From Kalaharituber pfeilii (taxonomy: Eukaryota; Ascomycota; Pezizomycetes; Pezizales; Pezizaceae): DNA of 64,000 nucleotides. The DNA lies in NCBI GenBank assembly GCA_015179045.1, contig WHUZ01000015.1, positions 310,001 through 374,000 of the forward strand, given 5' to 3'. How positions within the stretch are numbered: the stretch's first letter is position 1; every line of letters starts with the position of its first letter. Of this stretch, positions 9,591 through 21,160 are shown piece by piece. The position numbers were made by a program, and so were the translations under genes. The notes under the pieces are model-generated. The model did no database searches. It saw only the letters and a program-made list of their open reading frames with translations, and was not told where the DNA came from.

Positions 9591-10509
9591 TAGCTGTAAA
9601 TTTGCATAATTTTTTTTTTTTGGTTGCTGAGTTAACTACATAGCCAATCCAGCGTGGATACACTACTACTACTACGCTAACTTGCGTGCGCAAACCAAGA
9701 GATAAGTATCCATAGTTCACTATTTGAAGAATTGGCAAACAACCCAACATATATACATCCAAAATCTAACGGCTGAGCCTAAGCGAAGAGCATAGCAACT
9801 CGATTTCTTCCACTCCCCCCCCACCTCCCAAAACACACGAATAAAAAAAAACCTAACTTAACTTTGTGTATCATAAAACAAAAACGATCAAACGTCATAC
9901 TTACATAATATCTGCTCAACTTTTAGTTTCTTTCGTTTTCTCCATGGCCAACCCATACTATTGATCATGGCATTTTTCGATTTCTTCCATCTTCTCGAAA
10001 TCAAGGATTTTACCCCGATGAAGTTGTTATTACTTAGTAATCGATGTGCCCCCGGAAGTATTGCTCCCAAACCTTACCTTGACCAGGGTTTAGTTTTAGA
10101 CGAACCTAATCGATTCCCCATATGTACTTTTTTCCCGAATCCCCCGCATCCATGCCCACTCTTACCCAGTTTCAGCATCAAGTAAATTATTCCCCGAGAT
10201 TTCTACCAACCTCAGCCTCGTATTTTTCCTTATCTCTTAGTTACACACACACAATCCCAGTTCACAAATTCTAGAGCTTTCCTTCCCCACTTTGTTGCTT
10301 GCTTCTTTGCTTGCTACACTAATGCACGTGCTTGACGTTCCATAGTCATCGCACACATTTTTCCCCATCTAATACAGAATTCCCATTCGATTGATCTACA
10401 TCACAACTTCTTCCAGTACCGCATATCCTTGCCAACTCCTTCTCCGGGACCGGCGCAGAACAAATACACACGGATTACAGTGACCGCAAATGTGTTCTCG
10501 TAATATACA
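9591..10509. other. Intergenic DNA downstream of the large minus-strand gene
   Basis: No gene is supported. A T-run lies at about 9608-9621. Part of this interval is probably the 3' untranslated region of the 10510-13780 gene. Confidence 0.4.
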
Positions 10510-13500
10510 TTATTTCAATGAAATGAAACTATACGACAAGCAAAAGTGAAAAATGCAAAACCCAGCCAAACTCAGTAAAAACAAGAACCACAACACCGCC
10601 CCAACCCGAACACACAGCCAAACACCCAACCCCAGCTTGAAGAAAATACAAAAAACACAAAATCACAAAAAACCAGATGCTTATAACAAAACATGAAAAT
10701 AGAAATATACATCTCACAAAGGAGCACACCTTCGCATCTCGCTTAACACTAGCCCACACTTCCACAAATCTCTCAATCCCTTTCTTCAATACCAAACTCT
10801 TCGGCTTTGGACACATCACTTTCCCGGACATAGCTACCCTTCCCACTCCCGCTCCCGTTTCCTCCAACTCCTCCAACCCTCTCCCCACAACTGGCAAGTC
10901 CACCTTCCCGCATCCTTCCATATACCCAACACACCTTCTCTCCCCATCCTCTCCCCCCTCCACAATCATAATCCCCTCCCCGTTATAGAACATCCTTCGA
11001 AGAATCCTAGTTCCAAAAGCATACTGCTCCAATGCATATGCATCTCCAGCTCGAGGCCTCTCCGTTATCGTCCTCCTATTCTCCGTATGTACGGCCATGC
11101 TAGTGTTCTCGCTGGTGAAATCGATAGGCCTCATTCTAGTGAGCTCAGCACCAATGTCATGCCACAGATTCGGTTTCATCACTTCGCTCTTTAGCTCATG
11201 TTTCTTCAATGCCAGCCCCGAGTGGTCTGTACACATTAGGGATTGCGCAATCCCTCCTCCCCGTAATGTGACATCCCAAACTTTATTCTCACTCAGTGAA
11301 CTCAGTGGACTCACTGGGCTAATCTCATCATCTTCTTCGTCCTCAGCCTCCACTTTTTCATAACTATCCGTCTGACTGTAAGGCGACCCATCGTAGTCTG
11401 TCCCCTCCTCGTCCATCTCAACCTCAACCTCATCCCCACTCATTGACATCTCTGCCATCCCCGTTTGGCTCGAGGCACTCGCCGTAGTCATTGTACTGCT
11501 CTCTGCAGAGATAATCTCCACACTCTCCTCACTACTCTCATTCATATCCTCTCCCTCATCTTCCTCCTCATTCTCCGGCATTGCTCCCGCAATGAATTGA
11601 ACCGGTACCGGTGTACCCTTGTATCCACCGCCACTCCCATAGCCCATTCCAAGCTTAATGTGTCTTTTCGGCGTATACCACTCCTCCGGGGTCCATCCAG
11701 AGCTAGTTGTTATCTCCTGATTTGAATATCCCTCAGTACTGAACGACCACAGTTGCGCTTGGGACTCATCCGTCATAGGAGATTCGCTCACGACCTCATC
11801 AGGCATATACCCCCGATATTCTTGTTTTCCCGTATTGATCGTATCCGTAGAGGTAAGGGACGGCAGACTACTCGTAAGAACACTAGTCGTCTCATGTTCC
11901 CCGCCCAGCGAGCCTGAATACGTATATTCCCGCATCTTGTAGCTCTCCTCAGGCTCACTATTAGCCGTTTCGATCGACTCCTGACTCTTGTTTGGAGTAA
12001 TTTGTAACCTCAACGATCGGGTGCCGCAAGTTGCCGTTGGTGCTTGACTCTCGCTCGAACGAACCGACTGCTGAACACCATTATCGTTAGATTCAGCTCC
12101 GTGAACTGTGTCCCGATATGCTAAAGAGTCACGACTACGAATAGGAAAATCAGAGACTGGGTTTGAGATGAAGGTATATGTAGAGGACATTGCCTGCTGG
12201 GGGTTTGAAGATTTTCTTGTCAATGTGCGAATAGAAAGACTCCTCCTCTGCCCTTGCTTGCAATCATTGCCACTTGCCCCATTCCGTTCCCCAAACCGAA
12301 CATCAGCCCCGCTGCTCGCTTCATGTGCACCCGTGGCTTGCCCAGTTGCATCTTTCGTCGGTTGGGATGCACCTTCAGCGTGCATAAATCTTGAAATCAA
12401 GCTCCGAACAGAAATCAGCGAAGGAGTAATTCTCTTTCTCTTCGCGTTCACCTCAGATGACAGCTCTGTCCCAGCGGCAATATGCCCCGCCTCAATTCCC
12501 TTACTTGTCGTATCACCACTAGTCCAATTTTTCCATGATTTCTTGTGCCCGAACATGCTTCGTTTCGTAGACGTAGATGCAATTGTAGGCTCATTGGGCC
12601 TAGACTCAAGCTCTCCGGCGAAACTTCCACCTCTTCTCAGCTCTGTACTGACCAGCTTTACTTCTAGAGTCCGAGCAGGTACTTCGCGCGTAGGAATCCC
12701 ACCAGGTTCCCTCATAACCGAAGGGCCTCTACAATTCTGGGATTTCGTGGACCTGTGAAGCAGGCTTTGAATAAACTTTGACGGCATTCGCTTTATAACT
12801 GGCGGTGGAACTGGCTCCTTGAGCGGATAGCTTGAACTGGTCCATGTCGGCGGGGTCTCCACAATCACACTTTTCCTCTCCGTAATACCCGTTCCAATCT
12901 CCTCTTCAGAAGCAACCTCTTCCTCAGCGTTTCTAATATTCGCTCCATCTCCACTTGAGCTTTCCCCTCCACTAGCACTGGTCTTCATACCCCCACGATA
13001 TATGCTCCTTTCAAATTCCATCCCAACGTTCTCCAACATTTTTGTACTTACCTTCCTACTCAAGTTCCCTCCTCTGACTCCAAACAGCCTCTTTGGCGGT
13101 GGACTTTTCCTGTGTGATGGCTTTTCCATCTTCTGATTATGTTCGGTAAAAAAGCTTGCCTTCCGCTTCACACTTTGTCCTAGTTTCCTCAATGCCAGCC
13201 GTGGGGGCCCTGTTCCGTCCACGCCCCCAACCATCCCACGATATCCTGCATCTACTTCGTACCTAGTGGGGATCACACTCTTATACGGACTTTCCGATAT
13301 CCCAGTCGGCGAGATATCCATTGTAGAACTAGGTCTGCGGATCTCACCGACTTCAACCCCACCATTCCCTACACCCATATCTTGCCAACCAGGCTGAGTC
13401 CCAGACTGATACTGTTCCCTTCTTCCCAACAAATCCACCCCACCAGCCTTTGTTTCCTTACTCAATTTCGGTACACTCGCGTACGATGACAATAGCTCGA

Positions 13501-13780
13501 ATTTTCGAATGAGAGACTTGACGCCCAAGCCTGCAACAGCTCCAGTCCTTTTTGTTTCCAATTTCTCGACTGCAATCCTCCTCAGAGTGATAGCAGCGGT
13601 GGAACCCGTAGTAGTACCACCGGTGGCCCCAGTAGCAATAGTAGTGCTCTCACTAGTAACACCAGTTCTCTTTTCTAAAGTAATAGCGGTGGTAATCGTT
13701 GTAGGAAAATCTCGACAATGAGGAAAATGATGCTGATAATTCTGAGGAAGGGAATGTGTCGATATTGATGCCATATGCAT
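10510..13780 (-). CDS. Large serine-rich disordered protein with hydrophobic C-terminal tail
   Basis: One long minus-strand frame, not recognised. The start is placed at ATG 13780 (MHMASIST), because the longer frame opens with GTG. Residues 1-700 are low-complexity and rich in S, T, R and K. A strongly acidic block (NEEEDEGEDMNESSEESVE and similar) spans roughly 730-850. A folded-looking stretch follows (LEQYAFGTRILRRMFYNGEG, then a VGYMEG turn) and ends in KKGIERFVEVWASVKRDAK. There the frame can run on through GTGTGC to a hydrophobic end, or be spliced (GT at 10729, CAAG ending 10636, 94 nt) to a 41-codon exon holding VGAVLWFLFLLSLAGFCIF. The spliced form is about 1058 aa. Either way a membrane-inserting tail is predicted. 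Function unknown. Confidence 0.7.
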
Positions 13781-15011
13781 CAAATGCACATGGATAAAAA
13801 GAAGAAATGAGAAAAGTTTAAAGAAAGAAGCTTTTTCTTTATCAATATACTCGCTTCAACGCCCGTCCAGCAGAATAGGTTATAAAACTTTTATTGAAGC
13901 TTGGCGAAGTAAAAGGTAAGGAACAGGAAGAGAAGGGAAAAAGCCAGAATGACTAGCACCGTCTTCTCGATATTGAAGACAGCTTGCCCATAAGGTGGAG
14001 GCAGCAGATAAGAGGCGTTTTCCAGGAATTGTACAGTTTTTCTGCGGTGTACTGTTGAGAACTCGAGATAAGCTGGGAAGGATTTTTAGGGGATTGTCAA
14101 GCTCACTATTAACTTAACAAGATTAACTTCTACATATTTCTTCGAAGCTCGAGGAAAGCTTGAGCTTGTTAGAGCCAGTCCAAGAATCGCCGCTTGAATA
14201 GCGACTACTAGATCAGGAAATGTTTAATTTAGCGGGAGAGTCACGTGACATAGGCCCTCGCGATTTGGCCACAAAGACTGGGATCCGGCTTGGGGATACA
14301 GTTGAAATTTGTTATGGGGGGTAATGGCAAAATGAGAAGCATTCCCATTGGTGAAGGAAAATCATCGAAGGGAACGTATCCATGTTTAAGCTCTTTAGAC
14401 ACAGTTGTTGATACGACCTCATCTACCATATTATTCTGAATTTTAGAACCTGGCGCTACACAGATGAGGTGTAGGCGGTTCAGTAGATATCAACCATCGA
14501 GCGGGAGGTTCTAAAATTCAACATAAATACGGTATCCAATCCAAAAAAAAAAAGTAGCGTTGTGTGCCGGGCCTTAATTAAGGAAATGGCACCTAAAATA
14601 GGATGGGACAGCGTTAAATATATGAGAGAAAATGAACAAAATCGTGGGTACTTTCTTACGTATGTTGGTTCACATAAAAAAAATTCAGTAATAAAATGTC
14701 GAAAAGAGGAAATAAAATATATGGTAGTAACTAGACGATGGATATGTAGAATAAAGATATAAATATAACAGAAGATAAGCCCTGTGATCCATGATTTCAA
14801 CTTTAAACTTAAATTCCCCCTCAAGGATCAAACAACTACAAATAGATAATAGCAAAAAGATATACCAGCCAGCTTGTTAATTGCTCTGATACCCAACTTG
14901 CTACAAGCAATCAAAGCTGCTAGTAACTCAACCAAATGAAACAACCATAGAATCCAGACTGAAGCCCAGGAACCCTACCTATATCAATCAAGCTATCCCC
15001 ACACCCACCAT
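13781..15011. other. Intergenic DNA with a 15-bp perfect hairpin
   Basis: The region separates the large serine-rich gene from STE2. TGAATTTTAGAACCT (14437-14451) is repeated inverted at 14506-14520 with a 54-nt loop. Frames near 14480-14824 overlap on both strands and show no protein character, so none is called. The left part should include the promoter of the serine-rich gene. Confidence 0.4.
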
Positions 15012-16222
15012 TCAAGCCTTCCCATCGTCCTCTTCCCCCACCTCCACCAGCTTCTCCACACCAATCCTACCTCTCCTCTCCACATCCTCACGCCATCCCA
15101 CCCCCGGCTTTCCCATCGCCCCTCTTGACAGCATCGTAGCACTCGTACTCGTACTATTATTCCTTGACTTGATCAAATACGACCCTTGACTATTCGAATT
15201 ATGGTCCGGTTGTTCGTACCCCTTAAAGGCAGGCGAGGGAGACTCTGCAGATGCTGCAGCCCACATTGACGACACGGGGAGGGAGATTGCGACGAGGGTG
15301 GCGGTGAGGGACGACATACCATCAAAGTTGATGGATTCGATGTTCTCGAGGACGGAGAAGATTGCTGATTTCATTTATTAACATTTCGTTTCATACAATA
15401 TATGTTAGGGTCGGATTACCCACCAGGAACAACCAATGTCTGACACCCCATAACGAAAATCACCTGCAGTGGACCCCACTTTTCCAACCCCAGCACCTTT
15501 CTCTGACGAATCGCCATCCCCAACTTCACCACAAACACCATCGCAAAGAAGCATATACTAAATGCCAAAATGGCCCTCGCCGTTGGATATACAAAATTTC
15601 CACCCCATGCCTCAGCCTTCAGAATAGCTCGACAGTTCTGAATAACCACAGCCATCCACCAGCCCACAGAAAATAGAGCAATGAAGGTTGCAGCGACCGT
15701 CATGATTTTGCATACGCCAGGATTAGACATATAGACGACTCTGACCTGCAAGACTAAAGACACCTCAATGCAGATATGCAATAATAACTGTATCACTGTT
15801 GCTGCAATACTTGTAGCGTATGCTGAGCCCGGGATATCGTCAAAGTAGTATGCATAGAACGCAAACGCACCAAACCACGGACCCGTAAAATATAAAATTT
15901 GCAGGACAGACCGAACAACAACGAAGAAGAGCGAGAAAGAGTTGAATATGAAGATTGGAGCTAGCCTTTTCTTGGGGTGCGTGAGGAAGAAGAGAAGAAG
16001 GAGAAGGATAGAGCAGGCGCCGATTTGGCTGGCGAAGACAACACAGAGTTTAATGGATTGGTAGTTGATCGTATCGACTTCTGAGAGGGGCAGGGTGAAG
16101 TTTGTGCCATCAGGATAGAAGACGGTGATGGGTTGGATGTGAGGGTTAAAGTCAGGATCTCCTGGGACTGGAGGCCGAGTAGCGACCTCACCGGGGGTGA
16201 GTGGCATCGTTGCTCCAGACAT
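15012..16222 (-). CDS. STE2: Alpha-factor-type pheromone receptor, class D GPCR
   Basis: This seven-helix receptor senses the alpha-type mating pheromone and signals through a heterotrimeric G protein at the plasma membrane. Exons 16222-15424 and 15364-15012 are joined by a 59-nt intron (GTGGGT donor, AATCAG acceptor), giving 383 aa. Splicing turns VMGCQTLVVP plus AIFSVLENIESI into the conserved start of helix 6, followed by TLVAISLPVSSMWAAA. Yeast Ste2p has LAVLSLPLSSMWATA at the same place, which makes the assignment firm. Helix 1 is at about residues 55-80, and KLCVVFASQIGACSILLLLL and the FVVVRSVLQIL segment are visible. The N-terminus is extracellular with NFT as a possible glycosylation site. 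The cytoplasmic tail is about 95 residues and Ser-rich. Called pre-2 in Neurospora nomenclature. Confidence 0.93.
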
Positions 16223-17738
16223 TTTGAGGGAGGCTTTGTAGAAGCTCAGTTTGAAGAGATAACTGTGGTAGCTGTGTAGCTTTGTACCTCAAGGCAAGGA
16301 AGTATAGTATCAGGATACTGGGTTCTCAAACTCGACGCTTTCAGCGCTGCGGAACGAAATAAGTTGAAGAAAAGAGTGAGAGAGAGGAATTGAAGAGAGG
16401 TCTAAAATACGCTACTTCCCTCGACTTCCTCCTGAACTCCTTATACCCCTAAAAGTAGGTCCAATCTCCGGTTCTGCATCAAAATCCCCACCCTTTGATC
16501 CCAGAGAAAACATCCAGAGCGAGGCCAGTGGGCCCTCATGCGCAATGGACAAACAAGCACAAGTTCAGTGGCATTTTATGGTGCCTTAACCAATGAAACG
16601 GAGGGTAAGATCGACACCGATTATCACCACCATATATATGCCCAATGCTAAGACAGAAAATGAGGAGCAACAAATCCACAAGAGGGTATATTCGATTCCA
16701 GAAAAAGTCGTAACTAGGGTATCTTGCAGAATTGAAGATTCGAGTCCGGTAGACCTGAGGGTGGGATGTGTGCTGGTGCATCTTAGCTATTGCAAGGGCA
16801 TTGAAAGAGTTGCCTAGAAATCGAGGATGGAGATTAGTCGACACAAATTGCACACTCCTCGTTCAAAGAAATCTCCCCTCCCGCAGTTTCAAATTCGTCC
16901 CCTCCATTGGACGCAGCTGCAGCGCTCGAGGAGAGTTTCTCGGATGAGGGTAATGCTGTGGCGTCGAGAACAATACTAAGCGCACAGGCGCCATGCGGGA
17001 GGGAGCTTAGTATTGTTCTCCAAGCCCGCATTCCTAATAGGGTAATGTTCAAAGCGGATGCAGGTAAGCACACAACAGCTGAGTGCTAATATATTACAAT
17101 AAGTGTGCGCATGCAGCAACAGGTGTTTTGTGACATGCAAAGACGTTGAAGTAAGTAAGTATGTTTGTACTCACTCAGGTAAACCGCAAATTGAAGTTCA
17201 AGTTCGCGGCGGTGTTCTTTTCCCCTTTTCTTGACCTTATGATACACCGTCGCCCCCCTTCTGGCGGCGCAACGAGCTCCCAAGTCCCGTTGGAGATCAG
17301 AATGTCATACTCCTCTTGCATTGCTTTCTGCCATTCCCAGCACTCGCGGCTTTGAATAGCCTCTTTGTCCTCCGCCGATTCCTGACCTCACTCCGATCAC
17401 ACAGATCCCCCCACTTCCGCGGCGCGTGATCACAGTCTGGCTACGAGACTAATCACAGTCCAGTGAGAGAACACCTTATTGAGTCAGTAAACAAAATCTG
17501 GCCTTTTGGCAGCCCACCGGCCCTGCAGACCAGCGAAGCTGTTATTCCTGACTCCCATTTAGGAAGCCGGGAGTCTACATCCGCATGGCCCAGGGCTTGT
17601 GCCACATACCTCCTAGCGCCGCTAGTAGCTCCCATCTTGGCCGCCCCTCCCAAAATCTATATGAACATCTCGCACCCCGCTCCCCTCTTCCCTCACTAAC
17701 TCTCTTTGCCTCTTTGGCTTAGATCAAGTGTAGTATCT
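16223..17738. other. STE2 upstream region and gene-free DNA
   Basis: The STE2 promoter should lie at the left. A 16-bp perfect hairpin is listed separately. A CTGGCTACGAGACTAA variant of the dispersed motif is at about 17436-17452. Several overlapping frames of 60-105 codons are present on both strands, none with recognisable content. Confidence 0.4.
16966..17020. repeat. 16-bp perfect inverted repeat
   Basis: GAGAACAATACTAAGC at 16966-16981 is exactly inverted at 17005-17020, with a 23-nt spacer. It could fold in RNA from either strand. It lies about 750 bp upstream of the STE2 start codon. It may be a small inserted palindrome or a structured transcript; there is no family match I know. 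Confidence 0.85.
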
Positions 17739-19040
17739 GTTCTTTTCAGTTTAATCTCTGAGACGGTCCCACGGGGCTGTGCGTTGATTAATCTTATTTT
17801 TGTACCGCGGACTTGAGCTCACTGGGTCTTGCACCTACAGTTCGGTCCACCGTGGCAATGCTATTACACTGCTTGCTTGTGCTGCGAACACTTCCTTTTT
17901 CTTTTTCCTTGGAGCCTGGCTGCTGCGCTGGGTTGCGAAGAAAAAGACTGGACAGAAGTGGATGGTCATAAGGACGGTGGCAGGAAAGGAACAAGAACAG
18001 CTCGGAAGCCCAGAGGAGACTCATAGCCGTAGACGACTGTAGGCGGGGTGTCTTGTTGGCAATGGGACGGGAGTAGTTGTAGAATATACATTTGTGCCGT
18101 CCCCCACGTCTCTCTGCTAAAACGATCCTCGCAAGGGCCATGGCTCCACCTGTTGCCCTCCCGAATGATGCGTCCCTCTTACCCTCAGCCCGCTAAGCTG
18201 CACCTACCTTCACCAGTCAGCAGTCCCGCGCCGCCCCTCGGCCGTAAGCTCAAGAGTACGCACCTATCCGGACTCTCACCACCTCCACCCAGGCCGCGCA
18301 CAAACACACAAATTGCTCAATTGATCTGGAAAACCCACATTCTATCATCGAACTATAGTTCTTACAGTATGACGCCCCCTGCACCTACTCCCCGCTATCA
18401 CATCCTAGGCGGCATTGTCGGCCAAGGGCACCGCACAATTGCGCTCCGCCTGAAACATACCTCTCCTGTTGGGGAAAGGACAAAATACGACTGGAGAAAA
18501 CCCGTTGGCACGAGCTCAGGCTCGAGGAGTCGTGCACCCCAATCCACACTGAAGAAGGCTTTGAGGCTCCCCCCCACCGAAGTCGTCTCATCCCTCCCAA
18601 ACATAACCCCCCTTAGACGCGTGACGCGAGGGACTAAGCCATGGTGGACTCCTGACCTCTCGGAACTGCGAGGTGTGCCCTCACTCAGAACAGACTGTTC
18701 CGCAAAGGGAGATCGGAGATTGAGCAAGTACACCGTGTAAGGAACGCCTTTCACCGGGTCCCCCGCAAAGCGAAGGAGGATCACTAGACGAAAGTCCTGG
18801 CGGACACCCACGATACGCAACCTCTGGAAAACGGTCCAACTCGCCAAACCGACAGCGCCAGCGTCACTCCCGAACAATTTCAGGAGCCCAGACCTTCGGC
18901 AGAAGGCTCAGGCAACACTACTTCCCCGCTCGTCCACACGGACTCCAGTGGAACTCACCCCCATACAAGCCAATCCTCTTTGACGAGAAAGACATCGACT
19001 GGGTAATAAAACGTAGGGCAAGCTTCAACATATGAGATCC
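17739..19040 (+). mobile_element. LINE relic, 5' region plus start of the reverse-transcriptase half
   Basis: Positions 17739 to about 18200 match 37736 to about 38215 at roughly three-quarters identity, including GAGACGGTCC and TGATTAATCTTATTTTTGTA. This is the shared 5' part of one LINE family. Farther on, KPWWTPDLSELR (18633-18668) and the region up to about 19030 resemble the linker between endonuclease and RT (pattern WWTPEL, then R-N-x-F, then AKRDHW-like residues). Frames shift and stops occur. Endonuclease and the RT core are largely gone. Confidence 0.65.
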
Positions 19041-19050
19041 TGTCTCGGAA

Positions 19051-19121
19051 CTAGTCTCGTAACCAGACGCTGACTAAGCGGACTTTCATGCATGGGTGTT
19101 GCTCCGCTTAGGAGCGTCTGG
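19051..19121 (-). repeat. Hairpin with CTAG-ending terminal motif
   Basis: Read on the minus strand: a stem of two 8-bp blocks (CCAGACGC and CTAAGCGG with their complements, 19063-19081 and 19104-19121) and a 22-nt loop, followed at once by GTTACGAGACTAG. The block ends in CTAG and the next base is T. A hairpin about 10-12 nt before CTRR, inserted before T, is the known layout of a Helitron 3' end. Compare 5313-5361, 63771-63786 and 36578-36592. Confidence 0.5.
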
Positions 19122-19410
19122 GAGATCTTAGCCCGGTCGCGCCACGCCAATTCCGATAGCTTGTTATTAACATGTAGTTAACATCACACAACACGATTCA
19201 ATAGTGACGACAGTGAGGACTTTACCTAGTTCTTGTAACCAGACGTGGACTAGCCTTTACCTAAACATCAATCTATCAGAATCTTGAAGTGCTGCACTTT
19301 CCATACAAGTTAATTCCAATGGAACTTCCCTATATCTCAGTCACAGCTGTCGAAGAAGGAGAGCGGTTGAATGATATTTTCTTATTCATAAAGAATAAAG
19401 GCTTTACTCT

Positions 19411-19617
19411 TGTTACGGGTTCACCACAACCATAGGGTAGGTGGTCGGTGGATACATGTACATATGAATTGCGCATATACGCAAGCGACATGTGATAGCT
19501 GGAAAGGCACTGCAATTGGTACTATATGAGCTACGCAGAGGACTAGCGAGTATCGCTAGTTAAGTGTCTTTTTAGCCTGGTGGATAGTAACTCTCTACGT
19601 TTACCACCTCTGTAACA
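19411..19617. repeat. LTR-like repeat, copy A
   Basis: Starts TGTTACGGGTTCACC and ends CTCTGTAACA, 207 bp. Flanks ACTCT and ATTCT could be a diverged 5-bp duplication. Inside is the hairpin CTAGCGA-GTA-TCGCTAG. It matches 35809-36025 over its whole length, and its last part (TTTACCACCTC...TTACA) recurs near 5515-5535. No internal retrotransposon genes are attached, so it reads as a solo LTR. Confidence 0.65.
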
Positions 19618-20049
19618 ATTCTTACATCATTTATTCAAGTACTATTAGATTCATCGGTTCCTAAGATCAAATGCAAGGTAGTCAGGTGAGTTGCTGGTGG
19701 AGGTATACATATCGTGGAACAAATTCTGGAGAAGTCATATGTGGGAAAGCGATTAATGCAAGGAAATATTGATGTACTTTAGGACTGTAGTACTTAAATG
19801 ACTGAGATTCTATTCAATTAGTTCTGTCTAATTCTCGAAAAGGACATTAGAACCCTACTGAATTCACCAAAGATACGCCTCCTACCCTCAAAGTTAACTC
19901 CTGAGATTACAGAGAAATTCAACATGAAAGATATCACCGAACATTTTCAAAACACTATACCAATATTATGTAAACTTGTTACGGGCGTGAGGGGCTAGGC
20001 TCCAGTGAGCGCTGGAAGGTACTGGATATTACAGCTAAGGGGTGTATAG

Positions 20050-20178
20050 TATTACATTTTTGGTGAACCGGTCTGTGACAACTAAAACAGCATTAAAGCT
20101 CTTGGATTCAGGTAGTTCTCTAACAAAGTCCATAGCTATCTCCTCTCAAGGCTTCATACCAGCAGGCATTGGCAAAGT
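20050..20178 (-). pseudogene. Ty3/Gypsy integrase core fragment
   Basis: On the minus strand the frame reads PAGMKP, a stop, then EEIAMDFVRELPESKSFNAV and LVVTDRFTKN. This is the catalytic-core start of a chromodomain-type Gypsy integrase (the D of MDF and of TDR are the first and second acidic positions). The stop replaces the usual W after KP, so it is a TGG-to-stop change. Only this short piece remains. Confidence 0.75.
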
Positions 20179-20827
20179 TCATATCTCACTGATACTATGA
20201 GCCAACCTAGCCTGCTCAATAAACTGGAGTTTCTCATCTGGATTGCGTATATGATCACAATTGGGAGGTACAAATAGCCGAGTGCCCCCACGGGGGCACC
20301 TTAATTTTTTTGGTCCAGTATTGGGGGCTATGGCAGGAATTAGGGTTTTATTGTTTTCCAATATAGTGATTGGGAATTCAGATGGTTGTGTTTCATTTGG
20401 AGTATTATTCTGTTGGAGTTCTTCAAGCTGCGTTTGGGTTTTCGGAGGTTGCGGAAGTGGGGATTGCATTTCTGGGGGTTGCGGAAACTGCTTTGAGGTT
20501 TCCGGTGGTTGTAGAAACTGCTTTGAGGTTTCCGGTGGTTGCAGAAATGCAAATTGCGTTTCTGGTGGTTGCGGAAATGCTAATTGCGTTTTCGGTGGTT
20601 GCGGAAACATCAATTGCGTTTCTGGTGGTTGCGAAAACGTCAATTGCATTTCCGGTGGTTGCGGAAACGTCAATTGCATTTCCGGTGGTTGTGGAAACGC
20701 CAATTGCATTTCCAGTGGTTGCGGAAATGTCAATTGCATTTCCGGTAGTTGGGAAAATTGCAGAAACTGTAGAAACTGTAGGAATTGTGAGAACTGCTTT
20801 GAGGTTCAAGTTTCCGGGGCTTGACAA
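20179..20827 (-). repeat. 30-bp coding minisatellite between Gypsy fragments
   Basis: About ten or eleven units of 30 bp (about 20440-20755) read on the minus strand as 10-residue repeats of the type QLTFPQPPEM, inside an open frame of 186 codons (20739-20179). The tail continues into GGTRLFVPPNCDHIRNPDEK. All three frames of the array stay open because the unit length is a multiple of three. It is probably an expanded stretch within a retroelement relic. A real repetitive protein cannot be excluded. Confidence 0.6.
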
Positions 20828-21160
20828 TCCTGGAACAATACCTGCGGGGATACTGTAATTACCAGCAGGACAACTGGGCTGACCTCACCTTGGCTGAATT
20901 CGTATGCAATAATACCCTGTCCTCAACCACTGAAGTAACCCCATTCTTTGCCAACTACGGTTACTACTCATGCTACATCCTGCTCCCCAAGCCTAACACC
21001 AAATTACTCAGCCTTCTGGTTCTTCAGGAGTATACTGACTGCCTATGGGTCCTCGAGGAGTATCTGCAAACCGAGATCAAGTGGACACAAGCTATACAGG
21101 TCGAAAACTCCCGACCGGCATCGCTTATCCATACTCAGGGATGATGTTGATGATGAGGTC
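20817..21160 (+). pseudogene. Ty3/Gypsy integrase C-terminal fragment
   Basis: LEQYLRGYCNYQQDNWADL, then LAEFVCNNTLSSTTEVTPFFANYG, is the familiar end of a fungal Gypsy integrase. It lies on the plus strand, opposite to the integrase-core piece at 20050-20178, so the two come from different copies or a rearranged one. The frame ends at a TGA after about 105 codons. A further degenerate stretch to about 21590 keeps the DDEVWLLR-like chromodomain linker. Confidence 0.8.

Noticed and set aside
12108..12758. 216-codon plus-strand frame
   Set aside because: Lies inside the long minus-strand gene and has no domain of its own.
14480..14824. Small genes on either strand
   Set aside because: Two equal-sized frames overlap antisense in AT-rich DNA without recognisable sequence.
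16738..16765. TTCGAGTCC box suggestive of a tRNA T-arm
   Set aside because: No matching acceptor, D-arm or anticodon stem could be drawn around it; the same holds for GGTTCGAATG near 26928.
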